Shown here piece after piece: positions 50,245 to 58,977 of a stretch of 64,000 nucleotides of DNA. This stretch comes from an uncultured Candidatus Melainabacteria bacterium (GTDB taxonomy: Bacteria > Cyanobacteriota > Vampirovibrionia > Gastranaerophilales > Gastranaerophilaceae). The stretch spans positions 62,001 to 126,000 of the forward strand of contig CAKVIG010000004.1 of NCBI GenBank assembly GCA_934754515.1, written 5' to 3'. The notes under the pieces are model-generated. The model was not told the origin of the DNA and made no database searches. It was given only the letters and a program-made list of their open reading frames with translations. The number at the start of each line of letters is the position of its first letter. Within the stretch, counting starts at the first letter, position 1. The position numbers and the translations under genes were made by a program.

Positions 50245-52482
50245 ATGGCTTTTCAGTTTTTAGACACTTCTATTGATATCAATGACATCGTTTTGCCAAG
50301 TTCTGACAAAATTCATCCGCTGTTACTAAAAAACGATAACGCCGAAATAAAAAAAGCACTTGCATTTTTCGCTTCTGATGAAAAGTTTCTTTACGTACAT
50401 GGTTTTTTAGGAACAGGCAAAAGACAATTTATCAACTATGCCACGGATCTTCTACAAAAAGATGTCATTAAACTTGAATATTATTGCAAAGAGTCAACCG
50501 TTTGCGATGATATTTTGTTATATTTTATTGATATCATTGAAAAAACAGCACTCTCTAAAGCTGTTAACCTGAATGCTAAAGTTACTACACTTGCGGTAAA
50601 ATTTCAAACTTACATTTCTTCTATCAAGAAACCATTTGTAATTATTTTACACTCGTATGACGATATTTTGGCGGAAAATGCGAACCTTGTTTCTCAAAAT
50701 TTGCAAGACGTATTAAAAAATGATAACTTGAAGGTTGTTTTATCAACCAGAGCACTTGTTCAAGGAATTTTAGGCGATATAAAATTTGACAAAAAAGTAT
50801 TTCTAAAAGCCTTTTCTAAAGATATTTTTAAAGAATTTTTGACAACAAACCAAATAACTTGTACTGATACAACGCTTGAAGATTTTTATAAATACACGCG
50901 CGGCTATTATTATTACACGGCTTTAGCAATAAAAATCATCCAAGCAATGAAAACTTCTCTTAATGAATTCTTGGAAAAATTCGCAATGTCAGGTATGAAT
51001 TTTGATTCGTATTTGGGCATGACTTATATTAACCTTATTCCAAATACAATCAGAAATTTCTTTTGGTTCTTAAGAACCGTAAGGCACGGGCTTACACTCA
51101 ATGCACTTGCCGTTTTCGAACTCTATGACGAATTTTCAATTGAATATCTGAAAGCAAATTTGATGATTTTTCAAGTTGGTGAAGTTATATATGTACAAGA
51201 CTATTTCCAACAAAATATAGATATTTCAATCCCTGCAAAAACTGAAATCAAGCTGCATAAATATATTATAAGCATTTATGAAAAACAATTGAAAGAACCG
51301 TTGCAAAGCAGAGAAATACTTATTTCAAGACAAGCTTTGAGAGCAGAAATCGAATACCACAACGAATGTATTAAAAAAATTGAATCAGGCGCAATAGTAG
51401 AAGAAAAGCCAGCGGAAGTTCCGCAACAAGAGACTGTAGCAGAAAAAAAAGTTATACCGCAAGATATTGACTCAAAATTACAAACAGCACATAAATTATT
51501 CGAAGAAAAGAGAAACACCGAAGCTATTGAACTTTATTCAGACATTCTGGATGACGAAAATCTTGATATGCAGACAAAGAATGAAGTTCGACTTTCACTT
51601 GCTCAAGCATACAAAGCAATTGGTTCTTATTCCAAGGCAGAATATTATTTGGAGCGCGTTGAAACTGATTACAAGAAAAATAACGAAGTTATTAATCTTA
51701 ATTATTTGTATTACGAACTTACTGATGTTTATTTTTTGATGTACAAATGTGAAAGAGCAATTGAAACAATCAAAAAAGTTATTTATTCGGTTGATACTCC
51801 GCAATCCTTGATGGTTGCTGCTTGTACGCTTTTGGGTAATATTTATACTGCGCAGAACAATGCTAACGAAGCATATTCTTATTATCAAAAAGCACTTGAA
51901 TCTTTGGATGAAAATACTTCTGAAGGAACTTTGGCTGAGTTGTATTTTAAATACGCACTCGCCTCTGACGATAGAGGTGACGATAAAACAGCGTTTGAAT
52001 ATTATACAAAATGTGTAACTTTATGCGAAGATAATCCTTACAAATCACTTGCTTATTCAAACATGGGTGCTTGTTATGCCGATAACGACAATTTATCTGA
52101 CGCAAAAGATTGTTTAAAGAAAGCTTATGATATTGAAAAGCGCAACAACGATTACGATGGAATTTATTATAACGCATCACAACTTGCAGAAGTTTTGGTA
52201 AAATTACACGATAAAGAAGCACTGAATTATTTGTTGGAAGCAAAACAATCCGCAGAGTTTTTGGATGAAGGTTATTACATAATGGAATCCTGCGTTGCTT
52301 TGGGTGATTATTACTACAACGACTCAAGTTTGGCAAAAAAAGCATTAAAAGAATATTTTGAAGCGAAAAAGTTTGCTATTGCAATCGGCGATGATATAGG
52401 AAAAATTGACAGCCGTATAAAAGATATGAAGTTCAGAATGAACAAAGAAGATTTTAGCGAGATAGAAAATAAATATGAATGA
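50245..52482 (+). CDS. STAND-like NTPase with C-terminal TPRs
   Basis: The 745-residue product has an NTPase region (about 30-330): Walker A-like GFLGTGKRQF (residues 53-62), where the usual Ser/Thr after GK is Arg; Walker B-like KPFVIILHSYDDI; and sensor-like VVLSTRALVQG. A winged-helix-like part follows, then a linker rich in Glu/Pro/Val (about 385-405), and TPRs from about 410 (LFEEKRNTEAIELYSDILDD, LAQAYKAIGSYSKAEYYLER, LLGNIYTAQNNANEAYSYYQ, YSNMGACYADNDNLSDAKD). STAND proteins act as switch scaffolds in signalling or defence. The altered P-loop may bind without hydrolysis. It overlaps rsmG by 8 nt. Confidence 0.75.
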   Translation: MAFQFLDTSIDINDIVLPSSDKIHPLLLKNDNAEIKKALAFFASDEKFLYVHGFLGTGKRQFINYATDLLQKDVIKLEYYCKESTVCDDILLYFIDIIEKTALSKAVNLNAKVTTLAVKFQTYISSIKKPFVIILHSYDDILAENANLVSQNLQDVLKNDNLKVVLSTRALVQGILGDIKFDKKVFLKAFSKDIFKEFLTTNQITCTDTTLEDFYKYTRGYYYYTALAIKIIQAMKTSLNEFLEKFAMSGMNFDSYLGMTYINLIPNTIRNFFWFLRTVRHGLTLNALAVFELYDEFSIEYLKANLMIFQVGEVIYVQDYFQQNIDISIPAKTEIKLHKYIISIYEKQLKEPLQSREILISRQALRAEIEYHNECIKKIESGAIVEEKPAEVPQQETVAEKKVIPQDIDSKLQTAHKLFEEKRNTEAIELYSDILDDENLDMQTKNEVRLSLAQAYKAIGSYSKAEYYLERVETDYKKNNEVINLNYLYYELTDVYFLMYKCERAIETIKKVIYSVDTPQSLMVAACTLLGNIYTAQNNANEAYSYYQKALESLDENTSEGTLAELYFKYALASDDRGDDKTAFEYYTKCVTLCEDNPYKSLAYSNMGACYADNDNLSDAKDCLKKAYDIEKRNNDYDGIYYNASQLAEVLVKLHDKEALNYLLEAKQSAEFLDEGYYIMESCVALGDYYYNDSSLAKKALKEYFEAKKFAIAIGDDIGKIDSRIKDMKFRMNKEDFSEIENKYE

Positions 52483-53086
52483 AAATAAATTTGAAATTAA
52501 TGCAGATTTTAGCGAGTATAAAAAAGCGTTTTTAGAAGAAAATGCCAAACTAAACTTAATTTCCAAAAACGATGAAAAAGTTTTGTTTGAAAAACATATT
52601 TATGATTCTCTTGCGATTAGATTATTTTTTGATAAATACAAAATTACAAAAGCAAATTTGCTTGATATCGGCTGCGGTGGTGGCTTTCCTTGCGTCCCGA
52701 TTGCAATCGAATATCCTGAAATCAACGTAATTGGAATTGATAGCATAAGAAAAAAAATTAATTCTATTAATACCATAAAAGAAACTTTAAAATTTAACAA
52801 TCTTTCTACTATTTGTGACAGAGTAGAAAATATTGGTAATAAGCGTTTTGATATAATAACCAGTCGCGCCGTTGCAGATTTAGCCAAAATATCAGAATAT
52901 GCTCTTCCCCATCTTAAAAAAGGCGGATATTTTGTCGCATACAAATCTAAAAAGGCTTTAGAAGAACTTGAAGGCGCAAAAGAAGTTTTGAAAAAATTTA
53001 ATGCCAATGTTGTGGATATTATCAACTATACTTTACCGCTGGAAGAAGTTTATGAGAGAAATCTGATTATTATCCGATATTTATAA
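52475..53086 (+). CDS. rsmG: 16S rRNA (guanine-N7)-methyltransferase G
   Basis: The 203-residue GidB-family methyltransferase modifies G527 of 16S rRNA; loss gives low-level streptomycin resistance in other bacteria. Motifs: NLISKNDEKVLFEKHIYDSL, LLDIGCGGGFPCVPIAIEYP, VIGIDSIRKKINSI, ITSRAVADLAKISEYALPHL. Coupled to the preceding ATPase gene by an 8-nt overlap instead of the common mnmG/parAB neighbourhood. Confidence 0.93.
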   Translation: MNENKFEINADFSEYKKAFLEENAKLNLISKNDEKVLFEKHIYDSLAIRLFFDKYKITKANLLDIGCGGGFPCVPIAIEYPEINVIGIDSIRKKINSINTIKETLKFNNLSTICDRVENIGNKRFDIITSRAVADLAKISEYALPHLKKGGYFVAYKSKKALEELEGAKEVLKKFNANVVDIINYTLPLEEVYERNLIIIRYL

Positions 53087-53172
53087 AAAGTAGAGTTAGT
53101 TAGAGCCGAATGCTCTATATTTTTCTAAAAAATATGATATAATTAAAGAAAAAATAAGAAGCGAGGAATTTG

Positions 53173-53961
53173 ATGTTAAAAAAAGGTTTTACTTTACAGG
53201 AATTGTTAATAAGTTTAGCTATTATCGGTGTAGTATCTGCGGTTGCACTGCCAAGCTTGATGAGCATTCAACCGGATAAAAGTAAAACCTTGTATATAAA
53301 AACATATAATACATTGGCAACACAAACCAGTGAAATACTAAGCGACCCGAGTTTATACTGGGATGATGGCTATAACAGTGCTGGAGAAGCTGAAAGCGTT
53401 GGCTTATATTCAGATGCACAACCATTAATTGCTCCATATAATAATGATAACAACTGTCGTTCTGGAAACAAATTTCCAGCGATTCTATCACATATATTGC
53501 ATTTAAGTGGAACTCCAACTTATACAAATGCTTCTAGCGGTGGAACTAATACCGCAGATTTTAGAACTGCCGATGGTATCGACTGGCACTTTGAAACAAA
53601 AGAAGTTTCAATGAATATTCCCGGTGGACTGGGTTACCAAACTGACTTAACAATCAACATAAAACCAACAGACCACTCTAAAAATAATCCTTGTTTATAC
53701 AGCACAACTTGTCTAAAACCAAATGAGTTTAAATTCATAATAGACAACGATGGTGGAATTCGTCCTGCTGACGCGTTAGGCATGGCTTATTTGCAAAACC
53801 AGACGGATACACGTTCAGGAGCTACTGATAGAAGCCTTGCTGCTCGAATTGTAGAAGAAGCAAAATCCGCAACGGATATTGACAAAATGTCTGCAGCTTT
53901 AACTAAAATTGTTGGAAAAACCTGCCCAACAACTAATACGACGACTGATACTACAAAATAG
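53173..53961 (+). CDS. Type IV pilin-like protein (class III signal peptide)
   Basis: The 262-residue product has a short basic leader MLKKG cut before FTLQE (Glu at +5), then the hydrophobic helix LLISLAIIGVVSAVALPSL. The long C-terminal domain contains two cysteine pairs (NNCRSGNK, NPCLYSTTC) and a Thr-rich end. PilD-processed pseudopilins and minor pilins look like this. ATG 53173 has GAGG upstream; a TTG just before is not needed. It stands alone, away from the secretion operon, so it is probably an accessory pilin. Confidence 0.85.
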   Translation: MLKKGFTLQELLISLAIIGVVSAVALPSLMSIQPDKSKTLYIKTYNTLATQTSEILSDPSLYWDDGYNSAGEAESVGLYSDAQPLIAPYNNDNNCRSGNKFPAILSHILHLSGTPTYTNASSGGTNTADFRTADGIDWHFETKEVSMNIPGGLGYQTDLTINIKPTDHSKNNPCLYSTTCLKPNEFKFIIDNDGGIRPADALGMAYLQNQTDTRSGATDRSLAARIVEEAKSATDIDKMSAALTKIVGKTCPTTNTTTDTTK

Positions 53962-53994
53962 CAGGAAATCTTATTCAAATACTATAACAATGAT

Positions 53995-54921
53995 TTATAA
54001 TTGAGCTTTAAAATAAGCTATGGTTTTAGTCAAACCGTCTACAATATCAGTAGATGGCTGCCAGCTTAATTCTTTTTGAGCAATGCTGATATCTGGCTGT
54101 CTTTGAGTCGGGTCGTCAGACGGTAGCGGTTTATACACAATTTGAGATTTAGAATTTGTCAACTCAATAATCAGTTGTGCAAGTTCTAAAATCGTGCGTT
54201 CTGACGGGTTACCAAGATTAACAGGACCGCACAAGTTTGAATTCATCATCTTGATTAAACCGTCTACTAAATCATCAACGTAGCAGAATGAACGAGTTTG
54301 GTTACCTTTGCCATAAATAGTTATATCTTCATCCTTAAGAGCTTGCAATATAAAGTTGGAAACAACACGCCCATCATTTTGCGCCATATTAGGTCCGTAA
54401 GTATTAAAAATTCTAACAATTTTGGTATCAATATCCATTTGTCTGTGATAATCCATCATCAATGTTTCCGCACAGCGTTTACCTTCATCATAACAACTTC
54501 TTTTACCGATTGGATTAACATTTCCCCAATAATCTTCTGTTTGGGGATGCACTTTCGGATCACCGTAAACTTCACTGGTCGAAGCTTGTAATATCGTAGC
54601 CTTACATTCTCTCGCCAAATCCAACATATTAATTATGCCGAGAACAGAGGTTTTAATTGTTTTTACTGCATCATATTGATAATGAGGCGGACTCGCAGGA
54701 CAAGCCAAATTATAGATTTGGTCAACTTCTGCAAAATATTCTTTTGTAACATCATGGCGCACAAGTTCAAAATGGTTGTCGCCGATAAATTTTCTTATGT
54801 TATCTTTTGAACCGGTAAAAAAATTATCCAAACAAATTACATCATTATTTTCATCTAATAATCTTTGACATAAATGTGAACCGATAAAACCGGCACCGCC
54901 CGTAACCAGAATTCTTTTCAT
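53995..54921 (-). CDS. UDP-glucuronate decarboxylase (UXS)
   Basis: The 308-residue extended SDR has LVTGGAGFIGSHLC, DNFFTGSKDN, YNLACPASPPHYQYDA, the catalytic YDEGKRCAE triad region, RIFNTYGPNM, RSFCYVDDLVDG and GNPSERTI. These fit UDP-xylose synthase, which makes UDP-xylose for surface polysaccharide. ATG 54921 follows AGAGGTGTTT. Related NAD-dependent UDP-sugar epimerases are possible, but ACPASP.HYQ.D is decarboxylase-type. Confidence 0.85.
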   Translation of the reverse strand: MKRILVTGGAGFIGSHLCQRLLDENNDVICLDNFFTGSKDNIRKFIGDNHFELVRHDVTKEYFAEVDQIYNLACPASPPHYQYDAVKTIKTSVLGIINMLDLARECKATILQASTSEVYGDPKVHPQTEDYWGNVNPIGKRSCYDEGKRCAETLMMDYHRQMDIDTKIVRIFNTYGPNMAQNDGRVVSNFILQALKDEDITIYGKGNQTRSFCYVDDLVDGLIKMMNSNLCGPVNLGNPSERTILELAQLIIELTNSKSQIVYKPLPSDDPTQRQPDISIAQKELSWQPSTDIVDGLTKTIAYFKAQL

Positions 54922-55055
54922 AAACACCTCTTTGCCAATTCTAACATAAATAAGAGGCTTAAACAAATTATTATAATATTAGCAGTTTTGTAAATTTTTG
55001 TAAAAAAATGTAAATTTTTCTTGACACCATGTTCCATGAATTAAAAATTTATACT

Positions 55056-55150
55056 AACATGCAGGTATCAACTATCCCCAAATCTCCTCCCAAAATTAAT
55101 AGAGAATAGTGATACTGGCTCAAAATTACGAGTCAGTTTTTCTTTTTTTT
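55056..55150 (+). ncRNA. Candidate small RNA with CUCCUCCC motif
   Basis: No ORF lies here, yet a clear terminator ends the stretch: ACTGGCTC pairs with GAGTCAGT (one G-T), followed by TTTTTCTTTTTTTT (to 55150). TATACT (55050-55055) could be a -10; the TTGACA at 55021 is too far for a standard spacer. An A/T-rich, probably unpaired stretch carries CTCCTCCC (55084-55091), complementary to Shine-Dalgarno sequences, as in some regulatory RNAs. Confidence 0.35.
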
Positions 55151-55178
55151 AAGGGGAGGTTTTCCCTTGCGGGACTTC

Positions 55179-55311
55179 ACCTCACCCTAGCCCTCTCCTG
55201 TAAGGAGAGGGGATAACCAAGGCTTGTTAACATTAATCAAGCCTTGAATAAGTTTATAAAGAACGACTTTAGGTCATTCCCTCTCCTTACAGGAGAGGGT
55301 TAGGGTGAGGT
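55179..55311. repeat. Palindromic repeat, family B
   Basis: CACCTCACCCTAGCCC with CTCTCCTGTAAGGAGAGG at the left, and its near-complement at the right (CCCTCTCCTTACAGGAGAGG), flank AACGACTTTAGGTCATT, the reverse of the CTAAAGTCGTT core in other copies. Confidence 0.85.
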
Positions 55312-55332
55312 ATTTATTTATAAAAAAGCGTC

Positions 55333-55521
55333 TTAGCCCAACAACTCAGCCAAAAGCGTAGCATTTTCTTCTGCTTTAAGATTGTTAGAGATTCTATTGC
55401 GTTTAATATATACTCTCAATGCTTCTCTAATTAACTCACTTCTTGTTCTTTGTTCAGAAGAAGCGATATTATCCACTTTATTAAGAAAATCATTAGACAT
55501 TGAAATCAATACTCTTGCCAT
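55333..55521 (-). CDS. CopG/Arc-type ribbon-helix-helix protein
   Basis: The 62-residue product MARVLISMSNDFLNKVDNIA has the RHH beta strand and helices (RTRSELIREALRVYIKR), followed by a tail. ATG 55521 has GGAGGG upstream, and TATAAT occurs about 30 nt before. No toxin-like gene is attached, so a toxin-antitoxin role is unsupported; it is probably a small DNA-binding regulator. Confidence 0.85.
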   Translation of the reverse strand: MARVLISMSNDFLNKVDNIASSEQRTRSELIREALRVYIKRNRISNNLKAEENATLLAELLG

Positions 55522-55608
55522 ATATCCCTCCAATACACTGATACTTTATTATATCATACAAATGATTTATTTCAAGAGTATATCAAGTTTATTGCAAGGG
55601 TGGAAGTT

Positions 55609-55673
55609 AATAATACCCTCTCCCCTACCCCTCCCCCAAGGGAGGGTGTCCGGAGGACGGGAGAGGGTGTTAT
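55609..55673. repeat. Palindromic repeat, family A, short form
   Basis: Left piece ATACCCTCTCCCCTACCCC, then CCCCCAAGGGAGGG, right piece GGACGGGAGAGGGTGTTAT. It lacks the middle core seen in the other two A copies. Confidence 0.75.
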
Positions 55674-55724
55674 CAGCTTTTCACATATTGTTAAGCAATG
55701 TTAAGCATTTTTAACAAAACATGG

Positions 55725-55757
55725 CAATTTTTGAGAAACACATGACTTTATATATAT
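55725..55757 (+). promoter_or_regulatory. Shared bipartite upstream element, copy 2
   Basis: CAATTTTTG at 55725 and ACTTTATATATATA at 55745 (offset 20). Upstream are TTAAG/TTAAC half-sites (55691, 55701, 55711). The start at 55786 is 41 nt after the second box, with CGAGGAAAAC as RBS. Confidence 0.6.
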
Positions 55758-55785
55758 AAAGAGTATAAAAACGAGGAAAACTATC

Positions 55786-58188
55786 ATGTCAGGATTTCAT
55801 TTTTCATCCGTAAATCACGCAATGGTGAGCGAAAACCCAGGCGAATCAATAAACCTATTTTGGAACCAACAAATGGAGAAGAATAAAGCAAACGCAATAT
55901 CATTCTTCACTCCAAACTTTGATGCTACAATCGGTTTTGAGTATCCTGAATTTGGCATGTTTGGTAATAATTTATTAAACCCAATGCTTGCTATTCAACA
56001 AACAATGCAATCATTCCAAAACGGTTCTTGGATGAACGGTTCAAATAATTTTGGTGGCTTTGGAAACTTCGGTGGATTTGGCAATTTCGGTTTCGGTTCA
56101 CCTTGGGGCAACTTCCAATTCCCTTGGGCAAAACAAGATGGTCAAGGCGGAAGCGGTAAAACTGCAGAAGAAAAATTGCAATATGCTCAATATGACAAAA
56201 TGAAAAAAATCTTAAATGAATATAAGAAAGTAGCAACTGATAGTGAAAAAGCCTACATTGAAGAAGCTATGTCAAAATCAGGCAAGATTGATGAAAAAAT
56301 TAAAGCATTAAAAGATGTTGCAGCAAAATTAGATTCAAGTGTAATCAAAGAATCTTTGTTATCACTTGACCCTTATAAAACTCAATTGATTAAATCAGGT
56401 TACAAAGTTAGCAACAATGATGCCGACAAAACTTTGAAAACTAATTTAAAATTGGCTGCTGCAGACTTGAAAGCCGGTAAAGTTGATACATTGACTTCAA
56501 GCGTTATCACAAATGATAAAGAACCAAATATTTTAAATATCTTAAGCACTTGGAATGATACACACAACACTACAAGTGATAGAAACATTATTCGTTCAGT
56601 TGCTTCAAGCATTCCATCAAAGGCAGATGAACAAACAAATCATAAAAAGGCGGTAGAACATATTGCTAAATCGTTGTTAAGTTATGCAGAAAACATTAAG
56701 ACCGGTTTTGATGCTGACGTTGATTTCTCTCAATTAGATAAATCAGCTGAAGAAGTTGCAACAGCTTGGGCAGATGCAAGTAAAAACTTCAACAAAGATA
56801 ATGTAAACAAACTAGCTGCTAAAGTTGATGATTTGTATGCAAGATTACGTTTAATTGAAGCTGAAAAAATCAGAAACAGCATTCAAAAAGACTACAAATT
56901 TGTTAATGATATGACAGGTAAAACAATCGTTGATGATAATTTGATTATTAAAGAAACTGAAAAAGATTTGAAAGCAGAAGGAATTACACCTCCTGCAAGC
57001 AGAGATGCAGTTCCTTCTGGAAATAGAGATGAAAGAGCTGTTTCAGACCTTGACGATAAACCTGTAGATGAACAAATTGCAGGACTTACTCAAGAACAAG
57101 AAATTGCTGAAACAAATGTAAAAAAAGGCATCTATAAAAGCAAAAGTTCGCAAAATGAAAAAACTCATCTATACATGAAAAAAGACGACAAACTTGTAGA
57201 ACTTAAAGATGTTGTAAGTATTGATAAAGACAACAGCTGCAAAATGAAAGACGGAAGCACTAAGAAACTGGCTGACGTTGAAAAAGTTGAAGTTTCACCT
57301 AGTGAAATTAAACAATACAATGCAACATTAAAGAAAATTGAAGAATTAAAAAATGACGGCAAACTTGTTAAATGTCCTACAAATCTTCCAACTTGGAACA
57401 AAGCAGGTGTGACATTGTATTGGTCAAAAGGCAAAAAGGCTGACGGTTCTCACCAATGTTTTGTAGTAATGGGCAATGAATTGAAGCAAATTGACTGCAA
57501 ATATGTTGACAAAAACGGTAAAATCGTAATGGAAGACGGTACAACAAAAGACATTACAGAACTAACAGAGAATGATTGCAGCCCTGCAAACAGTTCTAGC
57601 ATTTTGGCAACAGATGAGTCAAAACCAACTGCACCAGCTGCTGATAAAGAAAGCAAGGATGATGCGACAGTTGCCTCTAGCGATGATGACAAAAAAGGCA
57701 AGGAATATGGACAACAATTAGCAAAATTATCATCAGGTCTTACATATAGAAGCGAAGAATTACAAATTATTGATATTTTAGATAATAATATTAATGCAAA
57801 TAACGTTACAGATGTTATATACGGTTATAGAACCAGCTCTTATAGATGCGCTTCCCCTGGTATTATTGAACAACTTTGCGGAGAACAAGGTGACGATGCT
57901 CCTAAAATAAAAAATATCAGACATATCATTGATGCATTATTAGAAGCTGCTAAAAAACATGGCATAACTAATACCCCTGAATACAGAACACTTCAAAAAT
58001 ATGTTGATGATATTGGTACTGCAGAAGAAGTTGCTAACGGTTCAAAAAAATATGACGAAAATGAACAATGGGAATCTTGGGCTATCTTTGGACAAGCAGA
58101 AGCAAAAGTTATTGATAAGCTACTGAATAAGTTATGCGTTGATGTTCGTAATAAAGAAAAGAAAGAAACTAAAGGAATTGAATTTTAA
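55786..58188 (+). CDS. Large orphan protein with FG-rich N-terminus
   Basis: The 800-residue product has no signal peptide. Residues about 75-130 are Gly/Phe/Asn-rich with FGGFGNFGGFGNFG; then a Lys-rich helical region (about 130-400), a linker (about 400-440), and two related modules. Module 1 has KLVELKDVVSIDKDNS then MKDGSTKKLADVEKV; module 2 has ELKQIDCKYVDKNGK then MEDGTTKDITELTEN. A last helical domain follows an Asp/Ser/Ala linker (about 605-640). The largest of the four genes with the shared element. Self-association through the FG region is a guess. Function unknown. Confidence 0.75.
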   Translation: MSGFHFSSVNHAMVSENPGESINLFWNQQMEKNKANAISFFTPNFDATIGFEYPEFGMFGNNLLNPMLAIQQTMQSFQNGSWMNGSNNFGGFGNFGGFGNFGFGSPWGNFQFPWAKQDGQGGSGKTAEEKLQYAQYDKMKKILNEYKKVATDSEKAYIEEAMSKSGKIDEKIKALKDVAAKLDSSVIKESLLSLDPYKTQLIKSGYKVSNNDADKTLKTNLKLAAADLKAGKVDTLTSSVITNDKEPNILNILSTWNDTHNTTSDRNIIRSVASSIPSKADEQTNHKKAVEHIAKSLLSYAENIKTGFDADVDFSQLDKSAEEVATAWADASKNFNKDNVNKLAAKVDDLYARLRLIEAEKIRNSIQKDYKFVNDMTGKTIVDDNLIIKETEKDLKAEGITPPASRDAVPSGNRDERAVSDLDDKPVDEQIAGLTQEQEIAETNVKKGIYKSKSSQNEKTHLYMKKDDKLVELKDVVSIDKDNSCKMKDGSTKKLADVEKVEVSPSEIKQYNATLKKIEELKNDGKLVKCPTNLPTWNKAGVTLYWSKGKKADGSHQCFVVMGNELKQIDCKYVDKNGKIVMEDGTTKDITELTENDCSPANSSSILATDESKPTAPAADKESKDDATVASSDDDKKGKEYGQQLAKLSSGLTYRSEELQIIDILDNNINANNVTDVIYGYRTSSYRCASPGIIEQLCGEQGDDAPKIKNIRHIIDALLEAAKKHGITNTPEYRTLQKYVDDIGTAEEVANGSKKYDENEQWESWAIFGQAEAKVIDKLLNKLCVDVRNKEKKETKGIEF

Positions 58189-58253
58189 ATAATCAGTGCG
58201 CTTCGCGCACCACGGAAATAAATTAGATGTAAGATTTGGTATGATGAAAAATT

Positions 58254-58282
58254 GCCGAAGCCACAAGCTTCGGCTTTTCTTT
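58254..58282 (+). terminator. Terminator after the 800-residue orphan
   Basis: GCCGAAGC pairs with GCTTCGGC around CACAA; TTTTCTTTT follows. Confidence 0.85.
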
Positions 58283-58311
58283 TGTGTTTTACATTTACCC
58301 TTGCGGGACAA

Positions 58312-58443
58312 CACCTCACCCTAGCCCTCTCCTGTAAGGAGAGGGAATGACCTAAAGTCGTTCAATTATTACAAAGCTTTTGTTTTTAAATTAACAAGCC
58401 TTGGTTATCCCCTCTCCTTACAGGAGAGGGCTAGGGTGAGGTG
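58312..58443. repeat. Palindromic repeat, family B, nearly perfect
   Basis: 34-bp arms (58312-58345 and 58410-58443), CACCTCACCCTAGCCC outermost, with CCTAAAGTCGTTCAATTA and AACAAGCCTTGG inside. Confidence 0.9.
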
Positions 58444-58504
58444 AAAACCCACAATAGTACAGCTTTAACATGTAACAAAAACTTAACATTCCCTCAAAAT
58501 CAGT

Positions 58505-58541
58505 CAATTTTTGGCTCGAAAAATACTTTATTAATATATAG
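58505..58541 (+). promoter_or_regulatory. Shared bipartite upstream element, copy 3
   Basis: CAATTTTTG at 58505 and ACTTTATTAATATA at 58525 (offset 20). TTAACA half-sites are at 58474 and 58483. The gene at 58572 starts 47 nt after the second box. Confidence 0.6.
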
Positions 58542-58571
58542 GGAATAATTAAGGAATTAGGAGTTTAAATT

Positions 58572-58814
58572 ATGGCAATAGGCGCAAGAGATTACATCGA
58601 CAAACTACTCGTAAAAAAATATGCAGACGAAAAAGTTGATAACCATGAAGCAATGGAATCAATGGTTAATCCGGAAAAAATGCTTGAAGCTATGAACGAT
58701 GTTGCAAACATTCAACGTAACATGTTTATGCTTTCTCAAAAGCTTTGTTCTACTTGTTATGCGATTAACGCAAGAGCTGCAAGATATCAGAAAAAAGAAG
58801 TCGGAGAAGGATAG
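58572..58814 (+). CDS. Small helical orphan under the shared element
   Basis: The 80-residue product, predicted almost all helical, reads MAIGARDYIDKLLVKKYADE, VDNHEAMESMVNPEKMLEAM, NDVANIQRNMFMLSQKLCST, then ARAARYQKKEVGEG. Two cysteines lie in LCSTC. AAGGAATTAGGAG is the RBS. The size and amphipathic helices recall small secreted rod or WXG-like proteins, but no diagnostic motif is present. Unknown. Confidence 0.65.
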   Translation: MAIGARDYIDKLLVKKYADEKVDNHEAMESMVNPEKMLEAMNDVANIQRNMFMLSQKLCSTCYAINARAARYQKKEVGEG

Positions 58815-58824
58815 ACTTTTGAGT

Positions 58825-58968
58825 TAATAACACCCTCTCCCGCCTTCGGCACCCTCCCCCAAGGGAGGGAACTAAAGTCGTTCGATTAATACAAGTTAAC
58901 CTGTATTAATTTAACGCAAGTTACTCCCTCCCTTGGGGGAGGGTGCCGAAGGCGGGAGAGGGTGTTAT
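58825..58968. repeat. Palindromic repeat, family A, perfect 44-bp arms
   Basis: Arms 58827-58870 and 58925-58968 are exact reverse complements (ATAACACCCTCTCCCGCC at the left end). The 54-nt core has ACTAAAGTCGTTCG and a second nested palindrome (TTAATACAAGTTAAC / GTATTAA). Confidence 0.92.
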
Positions 58969-58977
58969 CAGCTTCCC

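Noticed and set aside
55333..55521. Antitoxin of a toxin-antitoxin pair
   Set aside because: No toxin-sized ORF with RBS adjoins it on either side.
58572..58814. Type III secretion needle or inner-rod protein
   Set aside because: Size and amphipathic helices fit loosely, but no motif or neighbouring secretion gene supports it.
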